Made by a program: the position numbers and the translations under genes. A DNA stretch of 64,000 nucleotides, taken from assembly GCA_004282745.1 (NCBI GenBank), contig SHMT01000017.1, positions 30,389-94,388 on the forward strand, given 5' to 3'. Shown one piece after another: positions 25,359 through 33,019 of this stretch (its first letter is position 1; each line of letters starts with the position of its first letter). The notes beneath the pieces are model-generated. The model saw only the letters and a program-made list of their open reading frames with translations. It had not been told where the DNA came from and made no database searches. The stretch comes from Candidatus Scalindua sp. SCAELEC01 (GTDB lineage Bacteria; Planctomycetota; Brocadiia; Brocadiales; Scalinduaceae).

Positions 25359-26501
25359 CTATTCCCACTTTTCATTAAACCCCAGAGCAAATGATTTACA
25401 AATAAAATTTGTGAACGTATGGTTGCATATCCCCATCTGTTCACGAGAAAGGGCTTCCCGATAATGGTCGATCCTCTCAAATTTTCCTGAAATGGAAGCG
25501 CTAAGCTGAGCCCCATAGGACGAAAAGATTTCGGGTAAACAGTTTTCCGGCAAGATGCCCCACTCTATCTTATCGCGCAAGTGAACAAGCGCAGAAGTTG
25601 CGGCGACAGTAACGGAATCACGGTTAATAGGTACAAAATTCTTTTCAAATAGCTTCGAAACTTCTTTATTCAGATAACTGCAGATCTGCTCCTTCATTGA
25701 TTTTTTATCAATTCCGAATCGTTCTAAACAAATGGTAGCGGAACGCTGACTCTGAGGGGTGAGAGAATCCTGTAATGCCAGGGTGTTCTTTACGGATTTT
25801 TTTACTGTTACGCCTATGAGTTCACCTAACTTAGTGTGTTTACCTGCGCCGGTCAGGGGGATTTCTCCGGTTAATCTGGAAGCAATGCCAACCTGATCGG
25901 TCCCCGTTCCGGTAGCCTGCCCGCATGAATAACGGGAATTCACGTCAAGCTCTTGAAGAGCTGCAGCCTTTGCCTCTGAGGCTGTCACAATCGACCTGAC
26001 CATAGCGCCATGGGTGAGCTCTTTATTTATGATAAGTATTGTGTTTATTGTGCCGCGAGGTTCATCCACTTGACCTTGGGTGCTCATAAACGTACCGTCC
26101 TTTTCATACAGATTTGCAGGGTCACCGGCTCTGCCAGCGTTTGTCTCCACACCTCCCGTGCTTATCGCCACGACCTGAAGGCCTCGATACTCCTGCGATT
26201 CGATTGCAGCGTAATTCATGTTTGCGGCAGTGCCAAGGAGTGCTGTTTTTTGAGGATTGAGTCCATATTTTTCACAAACCGACTTTAGATAAGCAAAGGG
26301 ACTTTTGTCTATAGACAGAAGAGCCTTTCTGTTGTGCCCCAAAGGTTCGCACAATTGATGATTAGCGATACCCTCCAGGTCATCACGCAACCCTCCGCTT
26401 ACACTGCAAGTAGAGATTACCCTATGTTGAACAAGAAAGTTAACATAGATAATCTTCTCTTTGCGGTGTATTTCGATCCCGTCAAATTTCCCTATTAACA
26501 T
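25359..26501 (-). CDS. cbiZ: Adenosylcobinamide amidohydrolase CbiZ, long form
   Basis: A 380-residue protein whose N-terminal about 230 residues are CbiZ: TAANMNYAAI, then AISTGGVETNAGRAGDPA, then GTINTILIIN and EAKAAALQELDV. CbiZ cleaves the aminopropanol side chain of (pseudo)cobalamin precursors to adenosylcobyric acid, which lets the cell remodel imported corrinoids. The remaining about 150 residues (from SVKNTLALQDSLTPQ) are an extension that is often annotated as part of long CbiZ-like proteins. It sits between btuD and the PP-loop gene in the uptake operon. Confidence 0.88.
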   Translation of the reverse strand: MLIGKFDGIEIHRKEKIIYVNFLVQHRVISTCSVSGGLRDDLEGIANHQLCEPLGHNRKALLSIDKSPFAYLKSVCEKYGLNPQKTALLGTAANMNYAAIESQEYRGLQVVAISTGGVETNAGRAGDPANLYEKDGTFMSTQGQVDEPRGTINTILIINKELTHGAMVRSIVTASEAKAAALQELDVNSRYSCGQATGTGTDQVGIASRLTGEIPLTGAGKHTKLGELIGVTVKKSVKNTLALQDSLTPQSQRSATICLERFGIDKKSMKEQICSYLNKEVSKLFEKNFVPINRDSVTVAATSALVHLRDKIEWGILPENCLPEIFSSYGAQLSASISGKFERIDHYREALSREQMGICNHTFTNFICKSFALGFNEKWE

Positions 26502-26587
26502 TGCTGTATGCCTTTTTTTATCTCATGGTTATTACAAAAACATAAAAGACTACCCGAAGAATTTTAAGTTGATGACACTGCCGGTAA

Positions 26588-27373
26588 TTAATCCGGCCAA
26601 ATAGTCGGTTTTCCTGTTTTAGGGTGAGGATAAACAGACAAAGCAGTACCATAAACATCACTGAGCAGTTCCGGCTGGAAAATAGCATCAGGAATACCGA
26701 TTTTCACGATACGGCCTTCATTCATTAACATAATACGGTCACTATACATCGATGCATAATTTAAATTATGCGAGATCATAAAAATGGATAGATTCTTATC
26801 ATGTGCAAGGGATTGCGCGAGCCGGTAAATATCCAATTGATAATGAATGTCGAGATGTACAGTAGGTTCGTCCATCAATAAAATAGATGTTTTCTGCGCC
26901 AGGGCCCGGGCAATTAGGACCCGCTGTCTCTCTCCGCTGGAGAGCTGGTTAAAAATATTATTTTTGTATTTCGTTAATCCTGTTTGTTCGATTGCCTCCC
27001 TTATAATTTCACGATCGTTATTGGTTAAAGACGCAAGCGGACTATGATAAGGATAACGCCCCATGGACACGATATCAAAAACCGTGAAGTCAAATGCAAT
27101 ATTTGATTCAGCCGGAATGATAGTCATGATTCTGGCAAGAGCCGGACGTTTAAAAGAAGATAGCGGTATGCCATCCAGTAATATTTCACCGGACTGGGGT
27201 TTAAGTATCCCGCCAAGCAGATATAAGAGAGTAGTCTTACCGGCCCCGTTAGGGCCAACGACATTGAACAATTCTCCCGCCTTAAAGTCAAAAGACAAAT
27301 CATGAATTAAGGGATTTTCTGTATACGAATAAGAGAGTTGGTTAACCGTTATGTCTTGATATTGATTGCTCAT
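26588..27373 (-). CDS. btuD: Corrinoid ABC transporter ATP-binding protein
   Basis: A 261-residue ABC ATPase of the FecCD-associated type. Walker A is GPNGAGKTT at residues 40-48, the signature is LSSGERQRVLIARALA and Walker B is SILLMDEPT, followed by the H-loop in ISHNLNYA. It powers corrinoid import across the inner membrane with the BtuC permease, whose gene overlaps its start by 4 bases. The assignment to corrinoids and not iron siderophores rests on the riboswitch and the neighbouring cbiZ. Confidence 0.9.
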   Translation of the reverse strand: MSNQYQDITVNQLSYSYTENPLIHDLSFDFKAGELFNVVGPNGAGKTTLLYLLGGILKPQSGEILLDGIPLSSFKRPALARIMTIIPAESNIAFDFTVFDIVSMGRYPYHSPLASLTNNDREIIREAIEQTGLTKYKNNIFNQLSSGERQRVLIARALAQKTSILLMDEPTVHLDIHYQLDIYRLAQSLAHDKNLSIFMISHNLNYASMYSDRIMLMNEGRIVKIGIPDAIFQPELLSDVYGTALSVYPHPKTGKPTIWPD

Positions 27374-28377
27374 CGCATTCCCTTACGCTTATTTCTCCAG
27401 AGTAAAAACAGAAAAAATGGCCCGCCAATAAGAGCGGTTATAACGCCAACAGGGATTTCAGTTGGTGCGAGCAGGACACGTGCCAGGGTATCGGCAACAA
27501 CCATAAAAATACTGCCGGCAATAACACAGGCTGGCAACAAACGTCTGTGGTCAGGCCCAATTAACAATCGCAATAAATGCGGAATGATAATCCCCACAAA
27601 ACCAATTAAACCGGTTAAGGCAACGATACTTCCGGTTAAAAGAGAGCAGGAGAAAAAAAGAATCTTTTTTAATCGTTCCACATCAATACCAACAATCTGG
27701 GCATCCCGTTCGCCAAGAGTGAGCGCGTTCAGATGCCGTGCCTGCGGCAGAATCACTCCGATGGCCAGAAGAACATAGAGAGATATCCATAATAAATTCC
27801 CGTATTCAGGAGTTGGTATACTTCCCATTAACCAGGTAAAAACCTGCATCAATTGTAAAGGGTCCAGCAAAGTTTGCAGAAACAAAATTAATGCGGAAAG
27901 CATCGCCTGCAGTGAAATACCGGCCAGCAACATCGTGTGTGTCGGCAAATAATTGCCGATTCGGGAAAAGTTGTAGACAAAGAGTATGGTAAAAAATGCA
28001 CCGCATACAGCAAATATCGGGACGATTTGAAAACCGATAATCATCAAATGTAAGCTAAATCCCATGGCAACCACCGCACCCAGCGCCGAACCTCCGGAAA
28101 TACCGAGGATATAGGGATCGGCAAGCGGATTTCGCAGTAATGCCTGAAATACGGCCCCGGTCAGAGAGAGAGTAGCACCGGTAAGCGCAGCCAGAAGCAG
28201 CCTGGGCAGTCTCACCTGCAACAGTATAATATTCGTTTGATCAGAAGCCGCTGCCCCAAAGAGTGTGTTTTTCAATTGCTCCCAGGTAATGATCACAGTA
28301 CCTGATTTCCAACAGAGAAGAAAAATAAAGATCCAGCAAAACGGGATTGCGAATAACACTATTTTACGGTTTTTCAT
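27370..28377 (-). CDS. btuC: Corrinoid ABC transporter permease
   Basis: A 335-residue FecCD/BtuC-type permease with about ten TM helices. Recognisable family phrases are VRLPRLLLAALTGATLSLTGAVFQ, NPLADPYILGISGGSALG and GLIGFVGIIIPHLLR. It forms the translocation pore for corrinoids. It overlaps btuF by 14 bases upstream and btuD by 4 bases downstream, a tightly coupled set. Confidence 0.92.
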   Translation of the reverse strand: MKNRKIVLFAIPFCWIFIFLLCWKSGTVIITWEQLKNTLFGAAASDQTNIILLQVRLPRLLLAALTGATLSLTGAVFQALLRNPLADPYILGISGGSALGAVVAMGFSLHLMIIGFQIVPIFAVCGAFFTILFVYNFSRIGNYLPTHTMLLAGISLQAMLSALILFLQTLLDPLQLMQVFTWLMGSIPTPEYGNLLWISLYVLLAIGVILPQARHLNALTLGERDAQIVGIDVERLKKILFFSCSLLTGSIVALTGLIGFVGIIIPHLLRLLIGPDHRRLLPACVIAGSIFMVVADTLARVLLAPTEIPVGVITALIGGPFFLFLLWRNKRKGMR

Positions 28378-29320
28378 TTTTCATAATCCGTTGAATCACC
28401 TCTGCCTTTTCAGGATGAAATTGTTGAGCTAATAAAGCCAGCGCCATGACAACCCTGGGACCGGGACGATTGATGATATCATGATCAATTTCAATAAACC
28501 TCTGGTCGCGTATAGCGGGAATATTTTTCCAACGCTGCCAGAAAGGGAGCTGACCTTCCATGCTAAGCTCGTTTCCCATACCGCTTGAAAACAGGAGAAT
28601 ATCTGGAGACCTAGCAATAATACTTTCAATGGTTAATTTGGGATATGCCTGATCGATATCCCCGGTAATGTTAACGCCTCCTGCATCATGAATTAAATCG
28701 TTAATGAAGCTTTTGGACCCAACGGATATTATGGGATTGAGAGCGATCGAATAAAAAGCTGTGGGTTTTTGTATCTCTTTGACCAGGGATCGGATTTGTT
28801 CATAACGGTTCACGAGATTCCTCGCCACCTCTTTCGCCTCTTTTTGATGCTGTAAAACCTCTCCGAGCCAGTTAATATTGTTAATAATATCAGAAAATTT
28901 CTCACTGCGTAAGACAGCAACATTTATATTTAGCTTCCGTAGTTTATTCACATCACTTCTCGGCGCTCCGTCAAAGGACATGACAACCAGATCAGGATTT
29001 AACGAGATGATCTGTTCAATATTGGGTTTAACATAGCTTCCTACCTTTGGAAGACCTTTGACAGAAGAGGGATAATAAGAATACAGTGAAACACCTACCA
29101 GCATCGAATCCGCGTCTATAACTCCTAATATTTCTGTTATACTCGGGGAAACGGAAATAATTCGCTTAGGCGGATTGTCAAAATGGAGAGAAAATTGGGT
29201 ATCATCAATGAAGGTTTTTGTTTTTCTGAAATTCTCCGACTCTGCCAGAGTGGGTTGATTGCAAATCGTCAGGATAATCCAGAAAACAGATAACAGCATA
29301 ATGTGGAGGTTTTTATTCAT
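28364..29320 (-). CDS. btuF: Periplasmic corrinoid-binding protein
   Basis: A 318-residue periplasmic-binding protein. MNKNLHIMLLSVFW starts a signal peptide that ends near TLAES. Two BtuF-like lobes follow, with PKRIISVSPSITEILGVI at the N-lobe and LNPDLVVMSFDG, VGSKSFINDLIHDAGGVNI and RPGPRVVMALALLAQ as family landmarks. It delivers corrinoids to BtuCD. The ATG at 29320 begins the signal peptide. The frame is open for another 43 codons upstream, but those do not look coding. A family A element lies between btuB and this gene. Confidence 0.88.
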   Translation of the reverse strand: MNKNLHIMLLSVFWIILTICNQPTLAESENFRKTKTFIDDTQFSLHFDNPPKRIISVSPSITEILGVIDADSMLVGVSLYSYYPSSVKGLPKVGSYVKPNIEQIISLNPDLVVMSFDGAPRSDVNKLRKLNINVAVLRSEKFSDIINNINWLGEVLQHQKEAKEVARNLVNRYEQIRSLVKEIQKPTAFYSIALNPIISVGSKSFINDLIHDAGGVNITGDIDQAYPKLTIESIIARSPDILLFSSGMGNELSMEGQLPFWQRWKNIPAIRDQRFIEIDHDIINRPGPRVVMALALLAQQFHPEKAEVIQRIMKNEKP

Positions 29321-29467
29321 AATTTTAATGTTAACGAAAAATATCATCGGGTGGATTGGTAAAATAGAGTATCTTGTGCCCATAATCTTTACTAGCCGAT
29401 TTAAAATGCTGGTCAGGAGAGGTCTATTCATATCCCGGGATGACAACACACTCTCCGTCCCTATTTT

Positions 29468-29612
29468 GTGTTTGAACGAAAACTACCCATCTACTACGTT
29501 GCTGCAACAATTCCGAAATCCTCAAGTACAATTGTACGTTCCGGTTACGATATTGTTACGCGCCTTGTACCTGGGCACTTTTCATTCAAACACAGGGTTT
29601 TCGTTCGGATAC
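29468..29612 (-). mobile_element. Family A MITE-like element inside the corrinoid uptake operon
   Basis: A full 145-bp copy with ends GTGTTTGAACGAAAAC (29468) and TTTTCGTTCGGATAC (29612). The doubled end motif is on the right side here. A TA follows the right end, and the left neighbour is TT, so one half of the target duplication is lost or mutated. It lies between the btuB stop and the btuF start and so is transcribed with the operon. Confidence 0.85.
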
Positions 29613-29674
29613 TATTTTGTTTGTTACAAACAGCAACGATCTGCTTCCACTCATCCTTTGTCTGAAAACATCAG

Positions 29675-31609
29675 TTACAGGGTAAGTTTTACTCCCAGAA
29701 AGAACCGTGCCCCCGGTGCCCTGAAACCCAATACCTCATCGAATTTTTGATTCGCTATGTTTTCAATCCTGGAATATAATTGAAAATGTCTTGAATGCTG
29801 ATAAGTAAATGCTACGTCAAGTTTGAAATAGCCGTCGTTTGTCCTGATAACAGGCCTTCCAGGTGGTTTGATGCCTCCACCGTTTCTCCCCTCTCTGGAA
29901 GCGCCGACAATGGTATTATCAATGTTAAGGTTGAATTTATCTAAAAAATGGTAATTAATAGTAACCGAACCCTGTTTGCTTGGCTGCCTGATCAACTCCT
30001 TTTTCAACTCATCCCTCGTATGCAACCTCGTAAACGTACCCCTCATCGTTAACCCTTCAAAGGGGTTAATTAAGACTTCTGCCTCAACTCCTTCGGTCCT
30101 GACCATACCGATATTTTGTGCCCTGAAGACAAATCCGCCGGTATCGACTGCCTGAATAAGGTTTGAATATCTGTTATTAAAATAGGTTACGCCAAAAAAG
30201 AGCCTGTCCTCAAAGAGGTACTGCTCAAATCCAAAATCATAGCTTTCACTCTCCTCCGGGTCTAACGTTGGGTTTCCGAAATTGGGGAAAAACAGCTCAT
30301 TGAGAGTTGGCCCTCTGAACCCCTTCCCATAATTGGCCTTGAATTTTGTATTCGTCTCCTTGAGATGGTAGGCAATGGAAAATTTCGGATTAACGTCCTT
30401 TCCGTATGTGTTATTGTCATCAACTCTCACTCCGGCGTTGAAGAAGAGTCTGTCCCACAGTTTCAGTTGATTCTGAAAGTACCACCCCCGGTTGATTATG
30501 GCGGGATCAACACTTCGATTGTCCGCCTCCTGGTCTTCGAATTCAAATCCAAAGATAAAGGTGTTAATGTCCTTATACTTCAGGGTGTGCTGATAGTCCC
30601 CGGTATAGATCTGTGTATCGAGCCGGAATCTTGTATTACCAAAAGGGTCTGAGTCAACAGAGTTAGGCTTGTCTCTGCTTTTCAGATTTGAATCGGTATA
30701 TGAGAATTTCAGTTTATGGCTCCACCAGCTTGCTATCGAATGAGTCAAGAGAGAGGTTATTACTAAATCCTGATTCTTGGATAAATTATTTGGGTCTTGC
30801 CTGAAAGCCCCGTCGTCGATATTTACCTTAGAATCATTGTATCTAAGGCTTGTATCAAACTGCAACTTGTCGTTGATCTTGTATCCGAACCTTGCAGACG
30901 CATTGGTCTTGCCGTAATCGTCATTTGAACCGCGGCCATTGCTGTCAATCCTTGCCACATCAAAGGAGTAGTGAAAGTCTTCGATACTACCGCTTGAGCT
31001 GATTGCTTCATTAAAGGTCCGTTCTGGCGTACCAATTTCTGATCGTATACTGAACTGCGGTTTTCCACTCCCTTTTTTCGTAATGATGTTTATTACGCCA
31101 CCCATTGCATCGGATCCGTACAGGGTACTTTGTGGTCCCCTTACAACCTCAATGCTCTCCAGGTTGTCGGTGGTCAGGTTGGCAAAATCGAAAGATCCAG
31201 TAGTTGGACTGTTTACCTGAACACCATCAATCATGACCAAGACCTGATCAGCGCTTGAACCCCGTAACGATACGCTTGTTGTTCTCCCAACACCTCCGGA
31301 GTTTCGTATGCTCAGTCCCGGTACACTGCGAAGTGTTTCAAAGACCGTTCTCGCCTTTTGTTGTTCAATCTGTCTCTCCGTTATGGTGGTAACGGAATCT
31401 ATCAACTGGCTCGCAGGTGTTTCAGTCCTTGTTGCAGTTACTACGATCTCCTGGACATCTTCGGTCTCAAGTACCGAAACATCATCTCTATCGACTTCAC
31501 TCTTTTTGTCCTCTCTCTTTTCTTCAAAGGAGGGATCTGTCTCTGAATAGCCGATATGTGGCAAAAAAACAGTCAATAGTATACACACTCCAATAAAACC
31601 ATATTTCAT
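29675..31609 (-). CDS. btuB: TonB-dependent outer-membrane corrinoid receptor (BtuB-like)
   Basis: A 644-residue outer-membrane receptor. It has a signal peptide to about residue 22, an acidic linker, a TonB box DVQEIVVTATRTETP, then a plug domain (PGLSIRNSGGVGRTTSVSLR, IEVVRGPQSTLYGSDAMGGVINIIT) and a 22-strand beta barrel that ends with the outer-membrane-type C-terminal FFLGVKLTL. It binds corrinoids at the cell surface. Identification as BtuB depends on length, the plug motifs and the cobalamin riboswitch directly upstream. The ATG has AAAGGATG upstream. Confidence 0.9.
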   Translation of the reverse strand: MKYGFIGVCILLTVFLPHIGYSETDPSFEEKREDKKSEVDRDDVSVLETEDVQEIVVTATRTETPASQLIDSVTTITERQIEQQKARTVFETLRSVPGLSIRNSGGVGRTTSVSLRGSSADQVLVMIDGVQVNSPTTGSFDFANLTTDNLESIEVVRGPQSTLYGSDAMGGVINIITKKGSGKPQFSIRSEIGTPERTFNEAISSSGSIEDFHYSFDVARIDSNGRGSNDDYGKTNASARFGYKINDKLQFDTSLRYNDSKVNIDDGAFRQDPNNLSKNQDLVITSLLTHSIASWWSHKLKFSYTDSNLKSRDKPNSVDSDPFGNTRFRLDTQIYTGDYQHTLKYKDINTFIFGFEFEDQEADNRSVDPAIINRGWYFQNQLKLWDRLFFNAGVRVDDNNTYGKDVNPKFSIAYHLKETNTKFKANYGKGFRGPTLNELFFPNFGNPTLDPEESESYDFGFEQYLFEDRLFFGVTYFNNRYSNLIQAVDTGGFVFRAQNIGMVRTEGVEAEVLINPFEGLTMRGTFTRLHTRDELKKELIRQPSKQGSVTINYHFLDKFNLNIDNTIVGASREGRNGGGIKPPGRPVIRTNDGYFKLDVAFTYQHSRHFQLYSRIENIANQKFDEVLGFRAPGARFFLGVKLTL

Positions 31610-31639
31610 AACTCATCCTTTCCCCTCGGAAAAATATAG

Positions 31640-31890
31640 TAAAAATTGTGCAAAACAGGTCTCCTGGCTATCGGGTCCTCCTACTCTCTGCGCCTTCCCG
31701 GACAACCGTTTAAACTGTTTAAACGGTTGTCGTTTCCCAGTGGCATCTTGCAGATTTCGTTACCGACTACAGTTGCGGGGCAGCTCCCATTATCCGAAAT
31801 TGATTCGTTGGGGATTCCCTCGTATTGCACACACCATACACTCAAAAGTTGCAGTGGTATATCCATCAGCACCAAATCAACTGCAACTTT
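31640..31890 (-). ncRNA. Cobalamin riboswitch 1 (promoter-distal, next to btuB)
   Basis: On the minus strand the conserved aptamer parts are in order: GAGGGAATCCC, AGCTGCCCCGCAACTGTAG, GATGCCACTG, GGGAAGGCGC and the B12 box AGCCAGGAGACCTG at 31656-31669. A long variable stem with AACCGTTTAAACAG/TTTAAACGGTT lies between. The aptamer ends about 30 bases before the btuB ribosome-binding site with no T-run hairpin, so control of translation start is more likely than termination. A further 11-bp hairpin (GTTGCAG/CTGCAAC, about 31828-31890) lies at its 5' side. Confidence 0.92.
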
Positions 31891-31944
31891 TCACGTAGCT
31901 ATTTATCTAACTCCTTTTGTATATTACACATCTGTACGCATATA

Positions 31945-31995
31945 CTCGCTCAATGTTATCTCGCATCTTATCCGAAAACCATTATGAGATGAGTA
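31945..31995 (-). repeat. Family B/D repeat between two riboswitches
   Basis: Reading the minus strand from 31995: TACTCATCTCATAATGG, TTTTCGGATAAGATGC and GAGATAACATTGAGCGAG, nearly the same as the copy at 56871-56920. A TA lies outside its TACTCATC end at 31996-31997. It separates the terminator of riboswitch 2 from riboswitch 1. Confidence 0.7.
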
Positions 31996-32001
31996 TAAAA
32001 C

Positions 32002-32037
32002 AAAAAAACCCGAATCTTCGATGGGAAGATTCGGGTT
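32002..32037 (-). terminator. Intrinsic terminator of cobalamin riboswitch 2
   Basis: AACCCGAATCTTC (32007-32019) and GAAGATTCGGGTT (32025-32037) form a perfect 13-bp stem with a five-base loop. On the minus strand the stem is followed by seven T residues. It lies about 70 bases downstream of riboswitch 2, as in a transcription attenuator. Confidence 0.9.
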
Positions 32038-32104
32038 CTATATTGGTTAAATGATAAAAGACGTCTCTTGCCTCCACCTTCTTTACCTTCGAAGAGTCAA
32101 CGTG

Positions 32105-32335
32105 AAGCATTTACCGGCAGGTTTTCTGACTATCGGGTCATCCTAATTTCTGCGCCTTCCCATACCAGATTGAAACAGAGGTAAAGTGGTTTATTGTCTC
32201 GATTTTTTATTCGTGACTTGCAGATTTCGTCACCGATTACAGCGGCGGGTCCGTGCCCTTATAAGGGGCTTCCCTATTATGTTGCTAACAGCAGTTGCCG
32301 TTCGCAAACACCTGTAAATGGATGTAAAATAATCA
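32105..32335 (-). ncRNA. Cobalamin riboswitch 2 (promoter-proximal of the tandem pair)
   Basis: Minus strand order: AACATAATAGGGAAGCCCC, GGACCCGCCGCTGTAATCGG, ACGAAATCTGCAAG, GGGAAGGCGCAGAAATTAGG and the B12 box GTCAGAAAACCTGCC near 32116-32130. These are the expected conserved blocks of the cobalamin aptamer. No gene lies between its terminator and riboswitch 1, so both RNAs appear to act in series on btuB. The sequence from 32071 to about 32325 is nearly identical to riboswitch 3 at 45553-45850. Confidence 0.92.
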
Positions 32336-33019
32336 AAGAACAGTAATCAATCCAAAGTCGTCAACAAATATAACGGGAGGGAAATTATTGTCAAGAAAAA
32401 ACTGGTTTCAACACTTCCCACAATTCTCTTGTTTGGTAAGAGAATAACTACTGAACCACTACTTTGTTAATGCAAACAGTTCCGGATTTTATTTTTCCAC
32501 TCCACTCAATAAAAGAGTTCCTCGATATAAGAAAAAGCCCACTTGTCTCCACAGATAAATGGCGACGAATTGTCAAACACATGCATTTGTGAATGAAATG
32601 ATCTAAAGTAAGATACAATTATTTACTCTCTTTAAAAATAGAAAAAACGTTAGATAGTGAAAACGGATAACATCCTTAACATTGGAAATATGACGTCTAA
32701 TCTAAACCTACACCTTTCTATTTCTCCTCTCTGTATAACAATGGAGAAAAAATACCTGATCTGATAGTACTCCGCAAAAAAGGGGTTGACACGGTATGAC
32801 TATCGTTATATCTTTGATACTATTAACAGTATACCATACTCAGAAAGCTTACCTCTGTTACGTGATGCTGCACAGGGGAGACTTTAGAGATAAGAATATT
32901 GAGTCAGAAACTCATCCCTAAATGGCGCTGGATGAATCCTTTGATTGACTAGCGGATATAAATTGAAACCAATAATAGATATGAAATTATTTTCAGAAAT
33001 TCTCGAATAAAAGCAGAAT
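32336..33019. other. Divergent control region between btuB leader and cbi operon
   Basis: About 680 bases with no gene. It should hold the minus-strand promoter of the btuB leader (not pinpointed) and the plus-strand promoter of the cbi operon (candidate at 32786). No B12 box is present on the plus strand, so the biosynthesis operon lacks a cobalamin riboswitch. Confidence 0.5.
32786..32833 (+). promoter_or_regulatory. Candidate cbi operon promoter with adjacent palindrome
   Basis: TTGACA at 32786-32791 is a perfect -35, and TATATC at 32807-32812 (15-base gap) or the overlapping TATCTT at 32809 (17-base gap) could be the -10. Just after it, ATACTATTAACAGTAT (32818-32833) is a near-palindrome at the place where a repressor would sit. 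The cbiA start is about 185 bases downstream. Confidence 0.45.

Noticed and set aside
29259..29750. Plus-strand open frame of 163 codons over the btuF start and family A element
   Set aside because: It is antisense to btuF and btuB ends and covers a non-coding repeat.
32336..33019. A fourth cobalamin riboswitch for the cbi operon
   Set aside because: No B12 box or other conserved aptamer block is readable on the plus strand.
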